DNA of 64,000 nt, taken from positions 186,001 to 250,000 of the forward strand of contig JAIXMP010000018.1 in NCBI GenBank assembly GCA_025677815.1. The letters run 5' to 3'. The notes under the pieces are model-generated. The model was not told the DNA's origin. It did not search any database and was given only the letters and a program-made list of their open reading frames with translations. Every line of letters starts with the position of its first letter. The stretch's first letter is position 1. Origin of the DNA: Phascolomyces articulosus (Eukaryota > Mucoromycota > Mucoromycetes > Mucorales > Lichtheimiaceae). Below are positions 14,001-23,674 of this stretch, piece by piece. The translations under genes were made by a program, and so were the position numbers.

Positions 14001-15840
14001 ACACATATGTTTCATTTTGAGGTGAAGAAGGTGTATGGTTTGTAGTAGCATAAAATAATGCTCGGACGGCTTGTATAGCTGCTTTTTCACCAAACGATTT
14101 GAAATATTTCATTTGAATTTGTGAATTTCCATCATCTCCCAAAAGCCAAGCATAAAGTCGACGATTTAAAGACATGTCTTTACGTAATACGATCGAAAGG
14201 GCGGATTTCATGAGTACAACCAAGTCATCATGGGGTATCGTTCTAATATTATTGTTGTTTGTTGAATGAGTATTCCTTCTCTCTCTTTTTGGTTTTTGTT
14301 GATTCCTCTATGTCCCCCTTCTTATTGTTTTACCGGTGCTTTAATGCGAAATTCTGTACAAGTAATTCTAGCATGCCACGTTGTACAAGTAGCTGCGAAT
14401 CACCTAGTGTAGCAGCAAATGCACGAACCATATAACTGATACATTCACCACCTCCTAATACAACCGCTACCTCTATAACCATATATGTAATTTGTTGTTG
14501 TGAATATCAATTCAAAATCCTATTCAAAGTAAAGAGCCAGACAAACCTTCCGCATTGGTTATTTTGGGTAATCGTCGTAGTAAATAATTAAGTGCTGGTG
14601 GTCGTAATCCAGGGTTGCTAATCATAACATGCCACGTACAACTGTAAAAGAAAGGAAGATCCACCATATTCGATAAATGATCCATTAACGTTACCACCTA
14701 TTATTACCACCCAATGAATATTTCCTATTAGTATTTTACCCAGTAATAAGACAATTACAACCCCTCCAGTAGAATCATCTATCCTTTTTCCACGCCATAT
14801 AACTGCTCTGTCGATGTTTTTACCTTGTCAAAAAATTCACTTCCTTCCTCGTCCAATGCCGGTAATAAAGCAATAATGAATCCACGCATGGCTGAACGTA
14901 ATCGTGATTTTAATGGGAAATAATATTTTTCAAATATATCTAATAATTGAGGCTATCATTGAAATTAGAAGGGATGTATTAAGCTATATATAATGATATC
15001 AAATATATATTTTTTTGTGATATGAATGAAAATATATTAATTACTTTGACATGCATGGCAGCATATTGTACAAAAGGAAATAAACCAAGAGACCATAATG
15101 CCAAATCATCTGCTAATTGATCCGTCTAAAAAAATGTATAAATAACATAATGAGTAAAGCCCCTGCCTCAGGAACAAATTCCCAATTCACATCCACACAT
15201 ATTATCTTGACAACACTCTCTCTTTCTCTCAATGTGTTGTCACTATCTACAGATAATATTGAAAACTTACACCAATGGTCTCCAATATATATGCGTAAAC
15301 ATCCAATGTTTTTTGATGAACACCTGCGGGGAACCCAGGGTTTAAACATTGCGCCAAACGTTTCGCTACTGTATGTTTTCGTGGAATCACTGGAAACTGT
15401 GGGTACGCTTGGAAAGACTAACCATGTTTTATAAATATAAGTACTCGTACCTGACAAGCTTGTTATTTTTCATTTCTATTGTTTCTAAAAATACACTTTT
15501 GCTAGGTCTACTCATATTTTTTTTACCTTTAGTAATCGACCAAGAAATGAAATAATATCTGCCCATTCGTTCACAGCATCGAATGAATTCAGATTTTTCT
15601 CGATCAACTGAACATATTTTCGAAATCTCGGGTCGCTTTGATAAGCTATACATTTATTAAAAAAGAGGGGGGATAAAAAAGTTCATCATGGTTAAAGTTT
15701 TATTGGCCACGATGAACAAAAAAAAATAGAGGAATATTAAAAGACATCATCTTGATTTCAATTACCTTGCTCCTTACTCTTGTGTTGATCCAGTTTGAAT
15801 AAAAAATTAAAAAAGAATGCGTTGGGATCGAAGGGTTCAA
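8064..15840 (-). CDS. DOP1: DOP1 (Dopey) family protein, Golgi/endosome traffic
   Basis: Very large protein, about 2016 codons from residue Tyr of the Dopey N-terminal motif onward. Exons: about 15840-15766, 15645-15527, 15417-15271, 15125-15045, 14952-14824, 14697-14547, 14472-14334, 14242-13861, 13770-13525, 13425-12580, 12480-11853, 11756-11708, 11622-10168, 10082-9408, 9301-8815, 8706-8582, 8454-8064; phases agree at every junction. Dopey hallmarks: SFDAVNEWADIISFLGRLLK near the N terminus, HTVAKRLAQCLNPGFPAGVH, VLRKDMSLNRRLYAWLLG, LKSVRSIQLHAAELL, and HLLNFWPVLITEL towards the C terminus. In yeast Dop1 works with Mon2 and the flippase Neo1 in endosome-Golgi recycling. Low-complexity inserts (Ala-rich near 11200, Ser-rich near 9640) are not family-conserved. 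The first exon is open but holds no ATG, so the true start is unresolved. Confidence 0.93.
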
Positions 15841-15954
15841 AAAAAATAAAATAAGGTGGGGTATTAGAAAGTTTTTCGCGATGATAATAAAAAAAAAGGT
15901 TCGCACCTGAAAAAAAAAATATGCTTTAATTTACACGTTGTGCTGTCTTGTCGG

Positions 15955-15962
15955 ATTTTTAT
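15955..15962 (-). promoter_or_regulatory. Probable TATA box of DOP1
   Basis: The minus strand reads GGGTATAAAAATCC about 115 bp before the first recognisable DOP1 codons. If it is the TATA element, transcription would begin near 15925, so an additional coding exon far upstream is unlikely. This bears on the missing start codon of DOP1. Confidence 0.4.
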
Positions 15963-17104
15963 ACCCGCCGCATGATAAAATAAAGTATTTCATGCTCTTT
16001 ATCTGGATAGAAGGTTCCCCAATATACGTATTCTTTTCTGGATGACCACATCATTCGCTCATTTGAATATCAGAACATACGTCTTATCCATCAGGAACAA
16101 GATGGTGATAAATGATGAATGGATCGTCCAAATTCATCAATGATAAACCCAATGATATTGTCAAGTTGTAATAAAAAACACAACTGATTTCCTTATGTTT
16201 TGAAAAGGCTCAAATGAACAGATTTTTTTGATCATCCTTTCTACACCTTTATTTATTGTTGACATGAAAAGTGTGTGGCATGATCTTCTTCTTGTCCTAA
16301 ACCGCGATGAGTGATAAATTATTTACTATGGAATTAGTAACTGTAGTAACTGCACACACCCTTGACAGGCGACAAGAATGACGTTGGATTGTAGTAGGAC
16401 AGATGCTGGTTTGCCAAAATGAGACCATTTGGCAGGTATACCACTCATGTTATATAGTTGTCTTATAAAAATAATTAAATAATCCATAGTAATGAAACAA
16501 TCTACCTATTTTATATACGTTATCAGCAGGAAAAGAAAAAATATTTCAACTAATGTGTGTTAAGTAGACATCCAAAATCCAAGGTTATCCAAAAGTACAA
16601 GGAAAAAAGGAATACACAGCTGAAATATTAAAGTTCAATGTATAGGGTTTCTTTATATAATAACCCTGTTTTGATGAGATACGATCAAGAATATCCTTAG
16701 CCATCATATTCATTATATTAACAAAGGACATAATAGTGAATTCAAAATATTCATAGTATACTGCTATTACAATCAAATTTGAACCATAAGTGCTTTTGAA
16801 AACTGTTGATTATTTACATGGATATTACAAGCTGCTGACGTGATATCTATTTTCAATGAAATTAATAAATGTTTGGAAATCATCGGTTGGGAGAGAGAGA
16901 GATATTTAATGTTGAAAATTCCAGGCTTCTTGATTTTCAAAACCAAAAATATCGTTGAGAATTTCATATTCTCACACACATACATTCAAAGTACAAGTTA
17001 GGAGAGATTCGGATCTCGATAAAGTTTGATTTGTACTTGTAATAAACTTACACATCCAACTAGTTTCTCCACGTTTGTTTTCAATCGGAGACTTGGGTCA
17101 CAAG
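15963..17104. other. Intergenic between divergent DOP1 and ADH pseudogene
   Basis: Mostly noncoding. A perfect 7-bp inverted repeat TGCCAAA/TTTGGCA with a 9-bp spacer lies at 16412-16434. Two adjoining minus-strand frames at 16773-16985 and 16585-16776 read like weak coding sequence in two frames and could be a decayed gene, but no family was recognised. Confidence 0.45.
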
Positions 17105-17113
17105 TATATAAAA
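17105..17113 (+). promoter_or_regulatory. TATA box of ADH pseudogene copy 1
   Basis: TATATAAAA lies 110 bp before the ATG at 17215. The promoter looks intact although the coding part is broken. Confidence 0.4.
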
Positions 17114-17214
17114 CAAAAGTGAAAACCAGAAAATGATGGAGAGGAATTCTTCTTTCTTTCTGTTATTTTGAAAAAAAAAGTTACAACACCCAGATTCACA
17201 CAAACATATCCATA

Positions 17215-18611
17215 ATGTCAATTGAAAACACTTTTCACGGCTGGGCTTGTCCTGGAAAAGGTACCATTTTATAAACATGGATTTAAATTATTTCTATTGA
17301 ATGGAACCACTTATGAACGTGCGTTTCTTTTTCATTCTTATTGTGATTATTTTTATTTTAAGGGCAACCTCTTGAATGGCGTGAATTACCACTCAAGAAA
17401 TTCGAGGATGATGATTTAGAAATAAGTGTTACACATTGCGGGTAAAAGAAAGACCAGTGAATGTTTCTAAAAAATCTGTAGGGTTTTCTAACTAAAGGGA
17501 TGGTTATTTTATAGTATTTGTGGAAGTGACATCCATACCATGGACAGTGGATGGGGGCCAACAGATTATCCTTGCGTGACAGGGCATGAGTGAGTGATTT
17601 ATCCACCTGTTGACAGATGTTATTCTTGATGTATTATATATTATTAACACAAATGAAGTAATTTTTACAATTTATTACATTGGTAAAGGATTGTAGGTGT
17701 GGTAACTAAGCTTGGTAAAAATGTAATGAGTTTTTCGATTGGAGATCGTGTAGGTATTGGTGCTCAATGTGGTTCTTGCGATGACTGTAAACGATGTAAC
17801 AATGATCAAGAAAACGTTTGCTGTCAACATTTGACGACTTACAATAGTCGTTGGAAATGCGGTGATAAAACATTTGGTGGTATGTTTTTATTGGATCGCT
17901 TTATATATCATATAGCTATCGCCTTATTGACTTATATATAATCGGATAAAAGGTTATAGTGATAAATGGTGAGGTCATAGTAAATTCGTATTCAAGATTC
18001 CGGACGCCTTATCAAGCGAGGCAGCAACTGTTTTCTTTTGTGGTGGCGTCACTACTTATTGGCCATTAAAGAACCATGGTGTCAATGAAAATTCTCATGT
18101 GGGTATCATTGGTGTAGGTGGGTTGGGTCATTTTGCTATTCAATGGGCCAAGGCTCTGGGTGCCTATGTTACCGTCTTTTCGCGTTCGGATCGTGAACGT
18201 GAAGATGCCAAATTGTTGGGCGCCGATGATTATGTTATTTCGACGGATGAAGCAGCATTGAGAGCACGCGATGGCACTTTTTCTCATATCATGTGTACTT
18301 CTTTTGGGGATAACTTTGCTTGGCTGTTGTTCCTTGGATTAATGGAACCCAATGGTACGTTTATCGTGATCGACTATCCAGAGGCGCCCTTGACCAATAT
18401 CCCGGCGGGACCTTTGATTTATCGTCAGATTTCCATTGTTGGTACTGCACTAGGTTCTCCTAAAACAACTCGAGAAATGCTTGATTTTGCTGCAGAAAAG
18501 GGTGTCAAGCCTTAGATTCAAAAATATCCCATGGAGAAAATTGCGGATGCTATTAAGGATATGCGAGAGGGTAAAGCCAGATATCGTATTGTGTTAGAAC
18601 GAAATGAATGA
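17215..18611 (+). pseudogene. Zinc alcohol dehydrogenase (ADH6/CAD-like), copy 1, two in-frame stops
   Basis: Five exons (17215-17260, 17363-17441, 17515-17589, 17689-17879, 17953-18611) rebuild a medium-chain zinc dehydrogenase very like the intact copy at 33762-35204. Catalytic zinc residues (CGICGSD, GHE, FFCGG) and the four structural cysteines (CGSCDDCKRCNNDQENVC) are kept, as is the Rossmann motif GVGGLGHFAIQWAKALG. Two in-frame stops break it: TGA at 17970-17972, where the intact copy has CGA (Arg), and TAG at 18513-18515, where the intact copy has TGG (Trp). Both are single transitions. All splice sites are still good, so the decay is recent. A transcript could be made, but the first stop falls before the nucleotide-binding half. 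ADH6-type enzymes reduce aldehydes such as cinnamaldehydes with NADPH; the substrate here is unknown. Confidence 0.88.
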
Positions 18612-18970
18612 AATAAATGGATGGAGCTCATTATTGATGAGTGTGTTGATTAAATTGGTATTGGTGATATGAACCTGCCGAAAAGTTTTTTTTTTATTTG
18701 TCAATAAAGAGTTTTGGATATTTTTCATAATTGGTATATTACATTATACTATTTCAGTACTGTGGGTGTGGGGAAGGATAATAAAATCTAACCACGAAAG
18801 AGGTAGATGTTTTGATTTGAGGGAGTACAAAATTTGGTAAAGTAATAATACAAATGAAATGATTATTTAGTGTGGAGGTTGTATATTCGTTTTAGCCAAG
18901 AGATCGGGAAGAGTTAAGTAAGTTTTATAGATAGTACCAATAATATTGTCGATATGTTCTAATAGCGAAG

Positions 18971-19001
<31 letters not shown>

Positions 19002-19063
19002 GCAATCATATTTTTTAAAACATGAAATATATATCTTCATTTTACTTCATTTCTTTTAAACAA
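18612..19063. repeat. Intergenic with 29-bp A run (18973-19001)
   Basis: Convergent 3' flanks of the ADH pseudogene and the HNH-like gene. A pure run of 29 A lies at 18973-19001. It could be the tail of an old retroposed piece, but the 200 bp before it match nothing I recognise. Confidence 0.6.
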
Positions 19064-21658
19064 CTATGCTTTACCTTGAGAAAGGTTTTTAATCGCTGAA
19101 ATCCAAGCTTCAAGTTTTGCAATATCTTCATTTCGTCGGATCATAGTAAATACTCGTAATCGAACTACTAAGTTCTCAACGGAATGAGCACATGGTAACA
19201 TTGTTTTGCCATCTTCATCAAGCACAAAGCTATTCTTTTTATCAAATGAAAGTTGGTGTTTGATGTCGTATTTGGAACTAAAACATCCTTGGATTCCCGT
19301 GAGAGAATCAAACACGCCCGACTTGTTGGCAATATTTTGCAACTCGTTCTTGTTTGCTGTTATACCAACCATCTAAGTATCATAAAAATTGTAAATATAT
19401 TAAGGTACGTTGTGAAAAACAAATATTATATCTCTATATAATATACCTTTATTCCTTTCTTTTCATATGAGTTTCGTCGTTTTTTATCCAATTGATTTAG
19501 ATCCGATGCTCGTTTTTTTGAAACATATAAACTCGCAGCATGATCAATAAAATATTGGTCTTCACTTTGCGCATCACGAGGTTTGGAAGAGCGTATTTCT
19601 TTAAAAAATTCAACCATTTCCTCAATAGGGTAGGTCCATTTGGTACTATTATAAAAAAAAGGGAAGATTGTTTGAAAAAAAGATATGATTCCTAACCTTC
19701 TAAATAGCTACCATCCTTTCACTGGTATCTGATGCACTTACGTGTTACAACCTCGACATAAAAAACCGAGCATCTGGTTTTGGTCAAAGGTCAACAAGTC
19801 AGAATCAAAATGTTCAAAATGAGGTTCGTTGATAGCGTTAGACTTATCATTAAAACCTAATGGCATATCGCATCCAATACAATTTGTATCGAAAAACTTG
19901 TCATAGACAACGGTAATTAATAATCGATAGTCTTTACGCTTTGGAAGGGGTGTTGGTTTGAGACCATCTTTTTTTCGTTTTGCATTATGTTTCGCATCGC
20001 GTAGTTTAGCTGTAATAGCTAAACGACAAATTTTACTTTTTTTGGTACATCTATACTTCTTTGTTTTCTGTTCATCATTAAAGTGTAAATATAATGATGT
20101 CACAATGTGTGTATATACTTTTTTCTATTTATCAAAACCTTTCAAGGAATCATCTCTCGGTATAAAGAAAACCATCCATACTTCTCTGTATTCTTCACGA
20201 CACCCTTTGCACATAGAATAAAAGTGGGTTGTTGAAAGTACTGTAGAATCAGGTTCGTTCATATCATCTTTTAATATCGGATCGTCAACCTTCATATCAA
20301 TACCCATTAAATCCTCCACTACTTGATCGTACGATAAAATTTCATCAAAATCTTCAAATACATCATCCTCTAAAAACCCCTCCAATACAGCTTTTGGAAT
20401 AAAACCATTCTTTGATTCAAACTCTTTATGCACAGGTAATTGTTTAAAACAATGTGAGCATTGCTTTTCTGGGGGGTCCAGTTTGATTAATTCTTCGTTT
20501 TTGGCTTCTATAACAAGATACTTTGACTTCCTTTTGATTTGAGAGTAATCAAGTTTCATGAGTTGTGCAATGGAGGAATAATTGTGACTATACTTGGTCA
20601 GGTAATTTTTTAGGCATTTAACTCCATGGTTCGTCCATCTTCCATCTTTAAAATAAGGTTGATTTTCAGAAATGGTGTGTTGCTTCTCATCAAAGGAGTC
20701 TGAGGTTCCGGTGCTGTAGCCATTTCCCTGATTATCAGTACTTAACGCATTTTCTTTTTGACGTGAGAAATTAGGTAATTTTAGAAATGATGAACGAATC
20801 TGTGTATTCTTTTTATAGGATTTAGTAGATGGTAGCTGTGAGACGTCATCGGTTAGAGTTTTTGAAGTAGCGCTGAGTAATGGCGATGATGTGGATGGCG
20901 TTGCAAAAGAAACGGATGATGATGACGGTGATGATGTTAATAACGACGTAGAAGATGAAGATTGGGCTGCAATGGATGAAATGAATAATCCAGTTGAATC
21001 ATTTGTCGAATGATAAGCACGTCCTCTTTGAATTAACTTTTCTTTGTATTCATCTTTGTTCATCCCCTTCAAGATAAAGTTTAATAGCATTTTACATTGT
21101 GAAAAAAAAACCTTTTCTAAAAAATACTGTATAAAAAATGTTTACCTTCAATTCTACAAATTTCTTACGGACATTTTTATGAATATTCTTTTGGTTGTGC
21201 AAAATTTCGAGAACAAGAATAATAGCTTCGGGTGATCGACTTTTATATGTTCCTTTTGAAAGGTTGATGTACTGGATTAAACCATCGTAATAGTGGCTAT
21301 GTTTTGACGGTATATAAATAGTATTCTCTTGCTTGAGAGGACGTTTCATTTCATAGAAGTAGTATGCGATTCTTGCCAGTTCCTCGATAGTAAACGGAAT
21401 CTAACAAAATAAAATAAAACACTTTTAACAACCATATTGCTTCACGCATAAGCTATCAAAAAATAAAAACTTTTACAACCTTATTACCTGTGAAATCCAA
21501 TATTTGATTTGACCTTCTGTAAATTTCGCCGGTTTGAATTGCTCATTCACCATGGTTGTCAATTCAATATTGGAAGCAAGTGGATTGTCGCGCAATACTT
21601 TTAAAAAATACTCATAGTGGTGGTCAAGTGGAGCTGTGTTTTTCTTTTTAATCGCCAT
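19064..21658 (-). CDS. Unrecognised protein with SANT-like region and HNH/Endo VII-like zinc modules
   Basis: Six exons (21658-21488, 21400-21146, 21066-20182, 20124-19742, 19645-19447, 19372-19064) sum to 2202 nt, 733 aa, with matching phases. I do not recognise a named family. Visible parts: an N-terminal helical region (about 1-142); a Ser-rich linker; a SANT/Myb-like stretch at about 282-324 (DGRWTNHGVKCLKNYL, then QIKRKSKYL); a first zinc-like pair set, CSHC at 345-348 and CKGC at 428-431, the latter followed by REEYRE as in the CxxC..CKxCR modules of phage HNH proteins; a second set CIGC at 519-522, HFEH at 539-542 and LCRGCN at 559-564, as in endonuclease VII/HNH treble clefs; and a C-terminal part with LTG and LSFDKKNS (655-678) like the TG..SxDR strand of other HNH nucleases. 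It may be a domesticated or mobile-element nuclease or a DNA-binding regulator. Intron 3 is only 57 bp and includes an in-frame stop. Confidence 0.75.
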
Positions 21659-22633
21659 AATAATAGTACTTTTTTTTAGAATGATTCAAAGAGAACACAC
21701 AACATAAATATACAGTTCTTATTCTACGCCTTTGACCTAGTTTGATTGCTTGGCGGGCCCGAGAAAAAAAAAACAATATCCCAAAATTAGATATCAAGGG
21801 CCTGGACGGGGTCCGTGCTTCCCATTCGGAGCTTGACCTGAAACACATAAAATTTATGCAAAACCATCATCAAGGTACTATTATATACTTCACCATTCAT
21901 CGTTTCTTGCAAACTATCATCCTCTTCATACGCCTTATTTTTATATATAAAAGCAATTGCCTGCGTGGAGCTTAATAAAAAACTATATAAAAGACCTCTG
22001 ACTCCACCCATCTCAATATTTCTCTCTTTCTCTATATTCTTCTTCATCGTTGGCCAGGGAATCCAAAACGCCGATGATTGTCTCTGTGTAAAGAGGAGTA
22101 GGACAGCTTAGTAGTGCTATTTACCCTCTTTCGTAAACTCCAAGAAGTTTCTTCTTTTTCCGTGGTTTTTTTTCCTCATCTATAAAATGAGGTAATAGTA
22201 TTCAAACAATAGAATTTATTGTTACTATTGTATATTAGTAATTCCCTGTTCTTACTACATGTTGCGTTTTGAAACTTTGATGAAATAAAAAAGCGAGTGA
22301 GTAAGAGCAAAGTTGAACTTTTTTATTGTGACTCACTTTTACTTGAAAAAGTTGTAAAAAAATATCGAACAGGTAAAAAAATGACAGCCTAGATTCGATG
22401 GTGTGACAGTTTAGATTTAAGGAAGCAAAGGAGTAATCATAATATGTCCTACTACATTTTTAAAAGTAATGCACGAGCGTTTACTCCCTATGTTACGTTT
22501 ATTCAAGTACCACAAGATCCTGGTATATGAAAGAGATAATGATAAATGATACAATAACTAACAAGCATATGGGGCGAGTCATCATCATGTTGACAACGAC
22601 TGATTTTGATCCTAACTATGGAAAGCCGGGCTA
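21659..22633. other. Intergenic with orphan promoter-like TATA (21984-21993)
   Basis: Contains TATATAAAAG at 21984-21993 on the + strand followed by a CT-rich leader-like stretch (22016-22049), but no fitting gene follows. A short frame at 22443-22526 (starts MSYYIFKSNARAF, ends VPQDPGI) reads like a small exon ending at a GTATAT donor; no partner exon was found. The region may be the remains of a promoter whose gene was lost when the rDNA and ADH fragments came together. Confidence 0.4.
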
Positions 22634-22692
22634 TTTAGAGGAAGTAAAAGTCGTAACGAGGTTTCCGTAGGTGAACATGCGGAAGGATCATC
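22634..22692 (+). rRNA. Stray fragment of 18S rRNA 3' end / ITS1 junction
   Basis: The sequence matches the near-universal 3' end of eukaryotic small-subunit rRNA (GAGGAAGTAAAAGTCGTAAC, then GGTTTCCGTAGGTGAAC and GCGGAAGGATCAT). Against the conserved form I see two substitutions (AACAAGG is AACGAGG; GAACCTG is GAACATG). Only about 59 bp are recognisable. Neither more 18S upstream nor 5.8S downstream is present, so this is an isolated non-functional insert, not an rDNA unit. It lies about 50 bp before the ADH remnant. Confidence 0.9.
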
Positions 22693-22744
22693 ACTGATTT
22701 AATTATAAATCCATAATATGGTATGGTAGATACTATTAATTTAG

Positions 22745-23231
22745 GTGGATTAGGTCATTTTGCCGTTCAATGGGCCAAAGCGCTTGGAGCACAAACAAGT
22801 TACCGTGTTTCCTCGCTCAAATCAAAAACTTGCAGATGCTCAAAAGTTGGATGCAAAAAATTATGTCATTTCAAATGATAAGCAAGCAATGGCATCATTG
22901 AACGGTACATTTACACATTTATTATGTACAGCATTAGGTGATGATTTTGATTAAATGTCCTACTTGAGACTACTCGAAGCCAATGGTACATTTATCAGTA
23001 TGGACCTTCCAGAAAAGCCAATAACAAATATCTTTATTGCCCTTTTGGCTATTCGTTAGCTTTTTATTGTTGGTACTTTTACCAGATCACCTAAAACAGT
23101 TCAAGAAATGCCCGATTTTGCAACAGAAAAACAATTAAGCCTTGGGTTCAAAAATATCTATGGTTGGGGCTCCTGACTCTGTTCAAGGCTTGAGAGATAG
23201 TAAAGCGCAATACCGTTCTGTGTCTGAATAG
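22745..23231 (+). pseudogene. Zinc alcohol dehydrogenase remnant, copy 2 (last exon only)
   Basis: Homologous only to the last exon (Rossmann half) of the ADH family, starting right after an intron-like ..TTTAG, exactly where the last exon of the intact gene starts. Recognisable pieces are GGLGHFAVQWAKALGA, QVTVF, LLEANGTFI and RSPKTVQEM. It has a frameshift after LGA, an in-frame TAA where Trp is expected, a TAG before LFIVGT, and another frameshift near the end. The zinc-binding first half is missing. Because an intron end is kept, this came from genomic DNA, not from an mRNA copy. It is older and more decayed than copy 1. Confidence 0.88.
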
Positions 23232-23384
23232 GGTTAATAATAAAAACGAAGACACTATCTTTTGACATTTCTCCATTAAAAAATTTGGTGTATCTATTAT
23301 AAATAATGTATGCAGGATATGTTTTGTTTATTTTTGATGTAAAAATAATGCTAGATGCTACTAAAAAAATAGATCACTATATCA

Positions 23385-23640
23385 CTATAAACTCTTAACT
23401 GATAGTTCCTTGATTGCTGTTGTGTCATTGAAAATCCTGGAGATTTTATCATCATTATTGCTGTATAGTTCTTTAATCTCATGATCAAAATAGGAAGGGA
23501 TCTTCAAGCGGAAAACTGTTTCTTTTTTTGTTAATGGTAACCGTTTGTTGAGTGGAAGAATATATATCATATTTGGAACAACCACCGCCCCATAACTTGG
23601 CACATACTTATTTGCTCGATGTACGGCTTCGTATACTGGA

Positions 23641-23674
<34 letters not shown>

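Noticed and set aside
20125..20181. Stop codon TAG at 20125 as the end of the SANT-like protein
   Set aside because: It lies at the 3' end of a phase-0 57-bp intron (GTATGG..AAATAG) whose removal joins two Cys-rich parts in frame.
22634..22692. Start of a functional rDNA unit
   Set aside because: No further 18S upstream and no 5.8S or 28S downstream; conserved positions are changed.
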